Source: Planctomycetota bacterium (lineage in GTDB: Bacteria; Planctomycetota; Planctomycetia; Pirellulales; PLA5). From it: DNA of 64,000 nucleotides. Position 1 is the stretch's first letter; each line of letters starts with the position of its first letter. Below are positions 45,583 to 54,100 of the stretch, piece after piece. The stretch lies in contig QEVJ01000004.1 of assembly GCA_003576845.1 (NCBI GenBank), forward strand, positions 34,834 to 98,833, in the 5' to 3' direction. The notes under the pieces were generated by a model. That model was not told the DNA's origin and did not search any database. It saw only the letters and a list, made by a program, of their open reading frames with translations. The translations under genes were made by a program, and so were the position numbers.

Positions 45583-45656
45583 CTGTAGGAGGCGAATCCT
45601 TTCGCCGACGGAGCTTTCTCGCGGCGCTTTTCGGCGAAAGGATTCGCCTCCTACAG
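45583..45656. repeat. Dispersed palindromic element, copy 2
   Basis: A 26-bp perfect inverted repeat: left arm 45583-45608 begins CTGTAGGAGGCGAATCCTTT, right arm 45631-45656, 22-base loop. Shares its 21-bp arm core with 10366-10427. Placed between coxB and coxA, it could also attenuate or stabilise the operon mRNA. Confidence 0.95.
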
Positions 45657-45663
45657 TCGAATG

Positions 45664-46512
45664 TTATTGCTCTTCCGCGGTCGCCGGCGGCGGTTCCGAC
45701 GTCTTGTGCTGCTCGAACGACAGCTTTTCGAGCCACGCCCGATAGTCGGATTGCGTATCGACGGTCACGCGGCCCTTCATCTTGTAATGCCCCCAGCCGC
45801 ACAGCTCGGCGCACACCAGGTCGTAGCTGCGGCCTTCGCTGCCTTTGACGGCCTTGAACCAGACCTTCTGCTTCATGCCCGGCACCACGTCTTGCTTGAC
45901 GCGGAAATTCGGCAGGAAGAAGCTGTGCAGCACGTCTTCGCTCTTGATGACGAGCACCAGCTCTTCGTCGACCGGAATGTGTAGGTCGTTGACGTCCAAG
46001 AGATCGTCTCGCGTGTGCAGAACGCCGTCCGGGCCGGGATAGCGAATCCGCCATTCGAATTGCCGCCCGGTGACCTCCGCGATCGGCGCCTTGGGCACGT
46101 CGTCGGCCGTTCCCCGCACGCCGTCGGGACCGACCGACTCGACCGGCGCGCGGCGGACGAGCTTCTGATCCGCCCAGGCGTTGATCTGGTAAATGGCGAT
46201 GAACAACAGCGTCGCCGCGGGAAGGATCGTCCACACGACTTCGAGACTGTGGCTGCCGTGGGTGAATTTGGTCGGCGCGGGGTTGCTCTTCGAATCGTAT
46301 TTCCACAGATACCATACCAGGGCGCATTCGGTCGCCACGAACACCGCGCCCGTCAGGTACATAATGAACACGAACAAATGGTCGATCGTGTGCCCGTGCT
46401 CGGATACGTCGGCGGGGAGCCACATCCTCAGCGCCGGGGCGGCCACGAACAGCCCCACGCCAAAGATCGGCACCATCAGATACACGATGCTCCAATACTT
46501 CGCCTTACCCAT
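45664..46512 (-). CDS. coxB: Cytochrome c oxidase subunit II
   Basis: 282 residues, two N-terminal spans then a periplasmic cupredoxin domain that receives electrons at Cu-A. Cu-A ligands: His in DVLHSFFLPNF, and VCAELCGWGHYKM with its two Cys, Glu, His and Met. No fused cytochrome c (no CxxCH), unlike caa3 subunit II. Two Gly-Asp-rich loops (VGPDGVRGTADDVP; GPDGVLHTRDDLLDV) look like calcium-binding dockerin-type insertions. Confidence 0.96.
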   Translation of the reverse strand: MGKAKYWSIVYLMVPIFGVGLFVAAPALRMWLPADVSEHGHTIDHLFVFIMYLTGAVFVATECALVWYLWKYDSKSNPAPTKFTHGSHSLEVVWTILPAATLLFIAIYQINAWADQKLVRRAPVESVGPDGVRGTADDVPKAPIAEVTGRQFEWRIRYPGPDGVLHTRDDLLDVNDLHIPVDEELVLVIKSEDVLHSFFLPNFRVKQDVVPGMKQKVWFKAVKGSEGRSYDLVCAELCGWGHYKMKGRVTVDTQSDYRAWLEKLSFEQHKTSEPPPATAEEQ

Positions 46513-46586
46513 GATGCTCCTCGGCGCCCTGTCGGCGGCGATCGCTCGCTTGTCGCTTGTCGGTGTTTGTTCTTTGGTTCGATCCG

Positions 46587-46615
46587 CGTAGAACGGACTT
46601 GAAGACCGTCCTACG
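46587..46615. repeat. Small hairpin between the dihaem cytochrome and coxB
   Basis: CGTAGAACGG and CCGTCCTACG form a 10-bp stem with one mismatch around ACTTGAAGA. Similar short palindromes are common in planctomycete intergenic DNA. Could shape operon mRNA. Confidence 0.5.
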
Positions 46616-46620
46616 TCGAT

Positions 46621-47886
46621 TCAGTTCGCCCGCGTGTTTTCGCTCTGCGTCGGTCCCGGCTCGTTGAATTCGTACGGCAACGACTTCACGTAATCGACCA
46701 GATGCCAGACTTCCTCGGGTGGAATCGTCGGAGCGGGCATACCCACCGCGTCGATGCCGTTGCGCAGCCGGCGATAGAGGTCGATATCGCGGCTCGGGCC
46801 GCGGATGACCGTGTAGCGCAAGTTACGGGGCTTGAGCGCCTGCATCGGGAACGATGGGTTGACCAACTGCTTGATCGCGTTGCTCCGCGTCGCGTCGATG
46901 TCGTTGACGTAATATGTCTGGCCGTCGCCCATCGCCGAATCGCCGTGACACTGTACGCAACCGCCCTTGCCGTAGAAAATCTCGCGGCCTTTTTGGATCG
47001 ATTCCTCGGACGAGACTTCCGGCCGCGGGACCACCTCGACGATTCGCTCGTTCGCCCGCTTCCACGTAGCCATCACGCCGGTCGCTTCGTCGGAGAGGAG
47101 ATCTTCGATGATGAGCGCGCGAAACTCGTCGCCCGCTTCGCCCCCTTTCATGGCGCCGGCGAGCATTTCCTTGATGCCGTCGTCGTCGAAGCGTTTGTAG
47201 AGCGTGTTCTCCACTTCGCCGCGGATGCTCAAATACTTGACGTACTCGACGAGCGCGTCGATTTCGGCGGCCGGGAGCAGCTTGAATGACGGCATCGCCG
47301 TGCCGTTAATCCCTTCGCGCAGGATGCGGCGAAGGTCGTCGTCGGTGGGCTTCTCGTTGATGCCCGTCGACTTGAACTTGAACCAGCCGTGGCGGAAGTC
47401 GCGCGGATAGGGGTTGAGAAACTCGGCCGTCGGCCCGGCGCCGTTACCCGCGACGCCGTGACAGTGGACGCAATGCCGGCGATAGAGTCCGCCGGTGTTA
47501 CCGTCTTGGTTGGCCGTAGTAGGGCCGGCGGCGAGGCGAATCTTGTTCGCGTCCAAGCCGGTCGCGGAAAGCACGATCGGTTTGTCCGGCGTGCCGAACA
47601 TCGCGTCGACGATCGTCGTGACGATGCGTTGCTTCTCGGGAAGTGCGCCGAGCTCCTCTTCGAGGTTCTTGATGCTCGTGCGGATGTCTTCCTTCTGTTC
47701 GTCTTTGGCGGTGGCCAGGCTGGCGTCGAGCCGGTCGATCGAGCGTTGAATCTCGGCTTTCGGCGCGCTCGTCGCCGTAAAGTAGGCCTGCGACGACTGG
47801 TCGCAGCCGGCCAGCGATGCGAGCGACGCCGCGAGCGTCACGAGCGCCAGGACCGATGGTCGCGCTTTGGAAAGTGTACGTTTCAT
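46621..47886 (-). CDS. Dihaem cytochrome c lipoprotein
   Basis: 421 residues. Lipobox ASLASLAGC at the N-terminus, then a short coiled coil (AEIQRSIDRLDASLATAKDE; IKNLEEELGALPEKQR), then two cytochrome c domains with haem sites RRHCVHCHGVAGNGAGPTAE and GGCVQCHGDSAMGDG. Axial Met candidates occur in GTAMPSFKLL and VGMPAPTIPP. Likely carries electrons to CoxB from the bc-type complex. Located directly upstream of coxB in the operon. Confidence 0.93.
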   Translation of the reverse strand: MKRTLSKARPSVLALVTLAASLASLAGCDQSSQAYFTATSAPKAEIQRSIDRLDASLATAKDEQKEDIRTSIKNLEEELGALPEKQRIVTTIVDAMFGTPDKPIVLSATGLDANKIRLAAGPTTANQDGNTGGLYRRHCVHCHGVAGNGAGPTAEFLNPYPRDFRHGWFKFKSTGINEKPTDDDLRRILREGINGTAMPSFKLLPAAEIDALVEYVKYLSIRGEVENTLYKRFDDDGIKEMLAGAMKGGEAGDEFRALIIEDLLSDEATGVMATWKRANERIVEVVPRPEVSSEESIQKGREIFYGKGGCVQCHGDSAMGDGQTYYVNDIDATRSNAIKQLVNPSFPMQALKPRNLRYTVIRGPSRDIDLYRRLRNGIDAVGMPAPTIPPEEVWHLVDYVKSLPYEFNEPGPTQSENTRAN

Positions 47887-47951
47887 ATCGAACTGTTGGG
47901 CCGTAGTGTCGAACTTTCGTGTCTTTTTCTCGCCGCGGGGTATCGCGATCG

Positions 47952-48908
47952 TTAGGCGCCCGGCAGCGACGCTGGTGGCACCGCGATATCGAGTTCCGCG
48001 GGCGGGTTGTCCTTGTCGAGCGTGATCGTGAATCCGCCCTTGATCGCCGTGGCCGCGCCGCCGCCGATCGTCAGTCCGTTGATCGCCCCGCCCTTGTCGC
48101 CGCGCGAGCCGGCTTCGTGCCAGACCTGAATCGTCAGCTTGTCGCCGGTCGGAAGGTTCTCGATCTTGAAATTGCCGTTCTCGTCCGTCACGGCGAAGTA
48201 ATTGTTCCCGCGGACGTGCAGATAGCCCTTCATCCACGGGTGGATCGTGCAGCTTACCGGCGCGGGCATCGGTTCTTCGGCCGTCACCTCGTACGTGCTC
48301 GACGAGTTTTTCGGGATCGTCGAGTTCTTGCCGATGTTCACGACCGTCTGGATGTTCATATTGTGATCGACCGGGTCGAGATTCTTGAGCGGAATCGAGC
48401 CGACCGCGAAGTTCACGACCGTAATGTGCGGCACGAACAAGCAGTCCTTGTTATCCATCGACGGAACCGCGCCGGAGGGCGTCTTGGCCGATTCGTGAAG
48501 GGGCACTTCGCGTCCCTTCTCCGTCTTGAGGAACAAAATCACGTTCTTGATGCCGTTGTTCTGGCCGTTGACGATCAGCGCCGGCGAAAGGACATCCGCG
48601 CCGCCCGGGGCGCAGATTTCGCGGTCTTTCGTGATGCTGTCGAGCATCGACTTCCGTGGGGGCGGCGTGCCGTCGAACCGGATGCGGCCGCTGATCGTCT
48701 GAAAACCGCCCGTGTGCTGGAACGTCGCCGCGGCGGGCGTTTCCGTGGCCGCCTTTTCGCCGGCGGTGAACAGCTTCGTGAGCGCCTCGACTTCGGAGGC
48801 GTCGGCGGTCGCCCGCGACTCGGTCTCGTGCGAACAGCCGGACGCCGACAGCGCGATCGCGGCCAACATGAGCGCGGCGATCGCGAATGTGATTCGATGG
48901 GAACGCAT
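47952..48908 (-). CDS. Cupredoxin/carboxypeptidase-regulatory lipoprotein A
   Basis: 318 residues. Lipobox IALSASGC. A cupredoxin-like domain with possible Cu ligands His in LDPVDHNMNI and Cys/His/Met in VSCTIHPWMKGY (C-x2-H-x2-M) is followed by a carboxypeptidase-regulatory-like fold (YFAVTDENGNFKIENLPTGD, then LTIQVWHEAG). One of three paralogs in tandem. Predicted periplasmic copper electron carrier or copper chaperone for the oxidase; this copy is the most divergent of the three. Confidence 0.82.
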   Translation of the reverse strand: MRSHRITFAIAALMLAAIALSASGCSHETESRATADASEVEALTKLFTAGEKAATETPAAATFQHTGGFQTISGRIRFDGTPPPRKSMLDSITKDREICAPGGADVLSPALIVNGQNNGIKNVILFLKTEKGREVPLHESAKTPSGAVPSMDNKDCLFVPHITVVNFAVGSIPLKNLDPVDHNMNIQTVVNIGKNSTIPKNSSSTYEVTAEEPMPAPVSCTIHPWMKGYLHVRGNNYFAVTDENGNFKIENLPTGDKLTIQVWHEAGSRGDKGGAINGLTIGGGAATAIKGGFTITLDKDNPPAELDIAVPPASLPGA

Positions 48909-48936
48909 GATGGCTCGGATTCCTGAACGTGAAACG

Positions 48937-49923
48937 CTATTTCAGCATGTCGAGTTGCTTCGCGTAATCCTTGGCGGCAGCGGCAATTTCGCCGAGGTCG
49001 TTGTCGCCCGGCTTGACGGCGAAGGCGTGAACGCCCTTCTTGTCCTCCCGCGACTTGCCGCCGACCGCAATCGTTTTCAGGTAGCCGAGCGACTCGTGCC
49101 AAAGCTGGAGCGAAAACTCACCGGCAGGAAGGTTCGCGATGTTGAACGTGCCGTCCTTGGCGGAAACGGCGAAGTACGGGTCGGGGCGGACGAGGATGTA
49201 GCCCTTCATCCACGGATGAATTGAACACGAAACTGGGAACGGCAATCGCTCGGGCTTGCGAAAATCGACGTAATACTCGCTGCTGGCAGGAATCAGCGGA
49301 CTGATCGCTGGGTTGGCGAACGGTTGTCCGAATGCGTTGTGGCCGATGCTCGGGTCCGAATTGCGGTAGAGGAATCGCTGCTGCGTCCACCCCGCGACGA
49401 CGTGCGGCTCGAACCGGCAATTCACGTTGTCGAGCAGAACGTCGGTCTTCTTCCTGGATTCATAAGACGGATGAATCGGCGAAATGGCATCGCCCCACTT
49501 GGCCGAATCGCGCATCGCGTACACAACCACGTTCGCCAATTCGCCGGATTTGCCGACAATCAAGTGCTCGTCGCGTAGCGTCTCTTTTACCCCGCAAACG
49601 AAAGCATCCTTATAGGGGTAGATGTCCTTCATTTCCGGCGCGTCGCCGACGAACTTGAATTTGCCCGAGATCGTGCCCCATTCGCCCGCGGCGGCATCGG
49701 GCGGCGGATTCTCGGCAGCCGCGGCAGTCGGTTGCGAACTCGTCGCGGCGGCCGCGACCGGCGAAACAATTGCTTGCGTCGCGAGCGGCTTTGCGGCCTC
49801 GCCCGCAGCCGTGTCCAATCGCGATTCCGCACGCTTCGCAGCCGGCGGCGGCGCGCAACCGACCGCCGCGAGCATGAAGAACCATGCCGCGAGGTAGGTC
49901 AGCGTGCGGGGGAGCCGGGTCAT
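48937..49923 (-). CDS. Cupredoxin/carboxypeptidase-regulatory lipoprotein B
   Basis: 328 residues. Lipobox MLAAVGC, then an Ala-rich linker. The paralog core GTISGKFKFVGDAPEMKDIY, possible Cu ligands in SIGHNAFGQPFANPA and VSCSIHPWMKGYILV, then YFAVSAKDGTFNIANLPAGE and LQLWHESLGYLK. Very close in pattern to the next gene upstream. Spacing of 28 bases to paralog A and 97 bases to paralog C suggests one transcript. Confidence 0.84.
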   Translation of the reverse strand: MTRLPRTLTYLAAWFFMLAAVGCAPPPAAKRAESRLDTAAGEAAKPLATQAIVSPVAAAATSSQPTAAAAENPPPDAAAGEWGTISGKFKFVGDAPEMKDIYPYKDAFVCGVKETLRDEHLIVGKSGELANVVVYAMRDSAKWGDAISPIHPSYESRKKTDVLLDNVNCRFEPHVVAGWTQQRFLYRNSDPSIGHNAFGQPFANPAISPLIPASSEYYVDFRKPERLPFPVSCSIHPWMKGYILVRPDPYFAVSAKDGTFNIANLPAGEFSLQLWHESLGYLKTIAVGGKSREDKKGVHAFAVKPGDNDLGEIAAAAKDYAKQLDMLK

Positions 49924-50020
49924 GCGGGCCGATGTTTTTCGTCCGCGAGTGCGCCGGCCGATCGAAAAGTCGACCGGCCAACGCGACGGCGGATTCGTAA
50001 TGGGAGCTTCCGGCGAGTCC

Positions 50021-50833
50021 TTACTTCACCTTGTCGATCTGCGTCTTGAAGTCCTTGGCGTCGACGACGATCTTCAACTCGTTGTCGCCCTTCTTGACGG
50101 CGATCTTATATTGTCCGCGGCGTTCCTTTTCCGCTTTGCCATTGATCGTAACGGCCTTAAGATAGCCGAGCGTTTCCTGCCAGAGTTGGAACGTGTGCTC
50201 GCCGACCGGGACGTTGACCATCTCGAACGCGCCCGTCTCGCCCGAAACGGCCGCATACGGATCCGGCCGCACGATGACGTAGCTCCCCATCCACGGATGG
50301 ATGCTACACGAGACCTTGAACGGCAGTTTCTCGGGCTTGTCGAGCGGCACGGTCACGCTGCCGCCCGCGGGAATCAGCGGATTGAACGCCGGGTTGGCGA
50401 AGGGCTGGCCGAAGCTGTTGTGACCGATGCTCGGATCGGAGTTCTTGATCGTGAACTTCTGGGCGGTCCAGACGACGGCCAGCCGCGGTTCGAATCGGCA
50501 GCCCTTGTTGTCGAGCACGGCCGCTTCGGCCTTGAGCGCGTTGTAGCTTTCGTGAATGTTGGCCATCGGCTTGTTGGCGTCCTTTGCATCGCCGAGCGCG
50601 TAGATCAGCGCGTTGGCCAGGCCGCCGTCCTTCCCGACGACGAGCACTTCTTCGTGCAACTCCTGCTTGCCGCAGACCTCGACGTCCTTGTTCGGCACGA
50701 TCTTCTTCATCGACGGCGTCATGCCCTTGATCGTAAACGTCCCCTTGATCGTGCCGTAATCGACGGCGTGGGCGACTTGCGCGGACACGAGCGCCGCGAC
50801 GGCGGTCAGCATCAGGACCTGAACTTGTCTCAT
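50021..50833 (-). CDS. Cupredoxin/carboxypeptidase-regulatory exported protein C
   Basis: 270 residues. AAGGAGA six bases before the third of three tandem ATGs supports start 50833. Signal peptide VLMLTAVAALVSAQVAHA; no lipobox, so it is soluble in the periplasm, unlike its two paralogs. Core YGTIKGTFTIKGMTPSMKKI, SIGHNSFGQPFANPA, VSCSIHPWMGSYVIV, then YAAVSGETGAFEMVNVPVGE. It could be the mobile copper carrier between the multihaem complex and the oxidase. Confidence 0.85.
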   Translation of the reverse strand: MRQVQVLMLTAVAALVSAQVAHAVDYGTIKGTFTIKGMTPSMKKIVPNKDVEVCGKQELHEEVLVVGKDGGLANALIYALGDAKDANKPMANIHESYNALKAEAAVLDNKGCRFEPRLAVVWTAQKFTIKNSDPSIGHNSFGQPFANPAFNPLIPAGGSVTVPLDKPEKLPFKVSCSIHPWMGSYVIVRPDPYAAVSGETGAFEMVNVPVGEHTFQLWQETLGYLKAVTINGKAEKERRGQYKIAVKKGDNELKIVVDAKDFKTQIDKVK

Positions 50834-51105
50834 CATCATCTCTCCTTGGCCGTCGCGGCGATTCAGTTCGCACGAACGCTCGACCGGTGGGTACCGCCCG
50901 CGATGATCCCTGGGCGGCGAGGAAACGAACGACTCACGAAAGGCTACGCAAAAAAAGGCGGGAACGGCGGAGACGGGAGCGAAAACGGCCAACTCGAATG
51001 AGCCGCCGTCGCGCGACCGGCACAACCGTTACGATAGGGAGGCTCCTTTATTGTATGGGTCGAACGCAGGACTACTACGCCCACGTTTTCCGTATTGACG
51101 TTGCT

Positions 51106-54100
51106 CTACTGCGTGGTTTCCGGTTCGGCGGTGCTCGTCGGCTGAGCCGTGCCCGCGGCCGCGTCCGTCGCGGCTGCCGGCGGCGCCCATTCTTCGACGA
51201 GCTTGCTGACCGTGGTCCGCTCCTTCATGATCTGATCGTAGTTCAGCAACAGGTCGACCACCGCGTCGAGCTGTTCCTGGCTCGTGCCGTGGTATAGGCC
51301 CTGGTTGTTCAGTTCGTACCGCTCGAAGTTGGCGGGCATATTCGTGTACGGCAGGATCGACGTCGGCTTGGCGAGCCATTGCCGCAGATAATCGGGCCGA
51401 ATCCGCTTGTGGATCCGTTCGAGATTCGGGGCCATTGCCGCCGCATAGCCGGCCGGCTTGAAGTCGCCGATGAGGTGGCACTGTTTGCACACCACCACCG
51501 CGAGCTTCAAAGCGTCGTCGAGGCGGTTTTCGCGCTCCGCTTCGGCCGCGGCGAGATGGGCAGAGCGCGTCCGCGGATCGAACGTATACGGATGCTCGGC
51601 CTCTTCGGCCGCGGCGAAATACGCCACGAGCTTGTTGGCTTCGTCGGTCGACATGTTGAACTTCGGCATCCGCAACACGGCCGCGGGGCGGATCGGATGC
51701 GGATCGAGCAGGAAGTCGTATAGCCACGCCGACTGCGTCTTGTGGCCTTGCCCAATGAGCGGCGGCGGAACCAGCGCCCACGTGCCATCGCCGGTCAAGT
51801 CGCCGCGGACGGGCTTGGTGAGCGAATACACGAGCGGCATCATCAGCCGCGCGGCCGTTCCGCCCCAGGCCGGCGCCGATTGCGACTCGTCCACGAGCCA
51901 CGTCGGCACGTTGGTCGGCTTCTGACCGACGTAGTGCATCTTGCCGTCGACGAGTACGTCCTTCCACAGCAGGAACGGACGGAACAACTCGGCCGGCGGC
52001 GGCGACTCCGGATCGGGCTCGTAGACCGTGCCGTCCTCTTCGATTAGGTAGGGCTTTAAGTCGGGAGCAGACATGGCCGGCAGCCCGTGCAGCACGGCCA
52101 GCGTCCGCGCGTCGTAGCCGGCCGCCAGCGACTGGGCCACCGCTTGGGGCGTCGGCTCCTTGCGGAGGAAGTCGTAGCCCCGGAACGCCTCGGGCGCCGG
52201 GAAGCGACTCGGCTCGTCGCCGCGCGACGGCTCGAACTTCACCGCGACGCGCTCCGGCCGCAGCACGTGGCACCCGGCGCAGTTGAATTTTTCGAGCACT
52301 TTCAGCCCTTCCACGACGGCTTTTTGCCGCGGCGGCGGGTTGTAGACGTACTGCGGCGCCGGCGGCTCCGATACGAGGCCGAGCACGAACGTCATGACGG
52401 CTTCGATGTCGTCCTCGCCCTGCGGGAAGTTGAACATCGGCATCCGCAGCCATTCGTTGTACGTCTTCGTTTCCGTCTTCCTGTAATCGTAGCTCCGCGG
52501 TTCGCGAAGTTTTTGCCAGATGAAACCGTCGCGCGTGCCGTGCAACAGTTGGTGGTGGAAGTACTCGTGGTTGTCGGCCTTGCGTTTTTCCTCGTCGGTC
52601 ATCGCGCCGTTGCCGCTCGCCGAACCGTGGCCGCTTTCCGCGCCGTGTGCATCGCCGGGACCGGCCGGACCGTGGCCGCCGCTGTGGTAGTGGGCGATTT
52701 GCTCGAAGGCCAGCTTGTCGACTTCCTTGCGTCCCCAGTCGGCCAGGCCCGTGCCGATCGGCTTCGCGTCCTCGAAGCCGGGAATGTCGTGGCAGCCGAA
52801 GCAGCCGTACTTGCTGATCGCGCGGCGGCCGACGTAGAGCAGCTTGCGGCGTTCGAGTTCTTGCGGCGAAAGCGTCGGCGCCGGCTCATTGGGCTTGCCG
52901 CGGCCGATGGCCAATTCGACGTCGTCGCCCTTGAGCTCGGCCGGATCGCGACGCAGACCCGTCTTGAGAATCTCGACCGCCTCCGATTCGCGATAAGCCT
53001 TGGCGAGGTGCATGAGGGCCAGCTCGTCGAGGTCCTTCACGTTCAGCGCCGGAGCGGGCGTCGGCTCCCAACCTCCGAGGTTCAACAGATACGCCGCGAT
53101 GTCGGCGGCCGGATCGGTCGTCTTGGCGACGTGCCTGCCGTCGCGGTCCTCCATCACCGGCTTGCCCGTCGCGTCCAGTACTTCGACCGGATCGAGCAGC
53201 AGGTTCGGCATTTTGGTGCGGGCGTGATACCGATTCGGCTGCTTGAGCCAGGTGTAGAGCCAACTGGCGGGATCGCGGCCATTTTCGCGGGCGCCCGCGG
53301 CGAGCTTTGCTCCGATCTTTGAGAGATCGGGACCCTGGTGTTCGTTGCCGGCCGCGAGCGCGGCCGCGACGAGATCGTCCGCATCCGCGCGGCCCTCGTC
53401 CTTAAGGCTATGGCAGGCCAGGCACCCGCGCGTGGTGAACGACTGCCGGCCGCGTTCGACTTGTGCGTCGGCCTCCTCGTCGGACTGCGGCGGCGTCATG
53501 TACGTGAACGGCTGGCTCTTGTCCATCAAATAGGCAACGACGCCTTGAATCTCGACGGCCTCGAACCGCTTCGCGTCGGCGAGGCTCTTGCCTTCGAGAT
53601 GGGCGTGCTGGCCGAACACGCGGGGCATCTTGGTCGTCGGGCGGAAGTGCGTCGGATTGCTGATCCAATCGTGCAGAAACGCGCCGTCGACCTTCGCGCC
53701 GACGAACCGCAAGCTCGGACCAACCTTGCGCATGTCGCCGGGCGTTTCCACGTCCTTGAACTTGTCGCCCATGCGATGGGCGGCGGCCGAAAGCAAAGGC
53801 GCCGTCGCCGTCCCGGCAACCTCGTCCGTGGCGTCGCTGCCAACTTTTGCCTTTTCGGCATCGTCGGCGAGCGCGGACATGATCTTCGCCCGCGCGGCGG
53901 CGTCTTCCGGCATCACGCGGACGTGCTCGGCAAGATCCAACAAGCGCCGCAGCTCGCCGATCGGCGTTTCGACGGCGATCCGTTTCGCGGTCGCTTCGGC
54001 CAGCGATTTCTTGAGCTCTTCCTCCTTCGCCGTCAGCTCGGCGACGTCCGCGTCGCGCTTTTCGGCAGTGGCCTGCGTCTTTTCGGCCGCGATCTTGTCG

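Noticed and set aside
46621..48237. Longer N-terminus for the dihaem cytochrome (538 codons)
   Set aside because: The upstream part overlaps the preceding gene in another frame; the lipoprotein signal at 47886 marks the real start.
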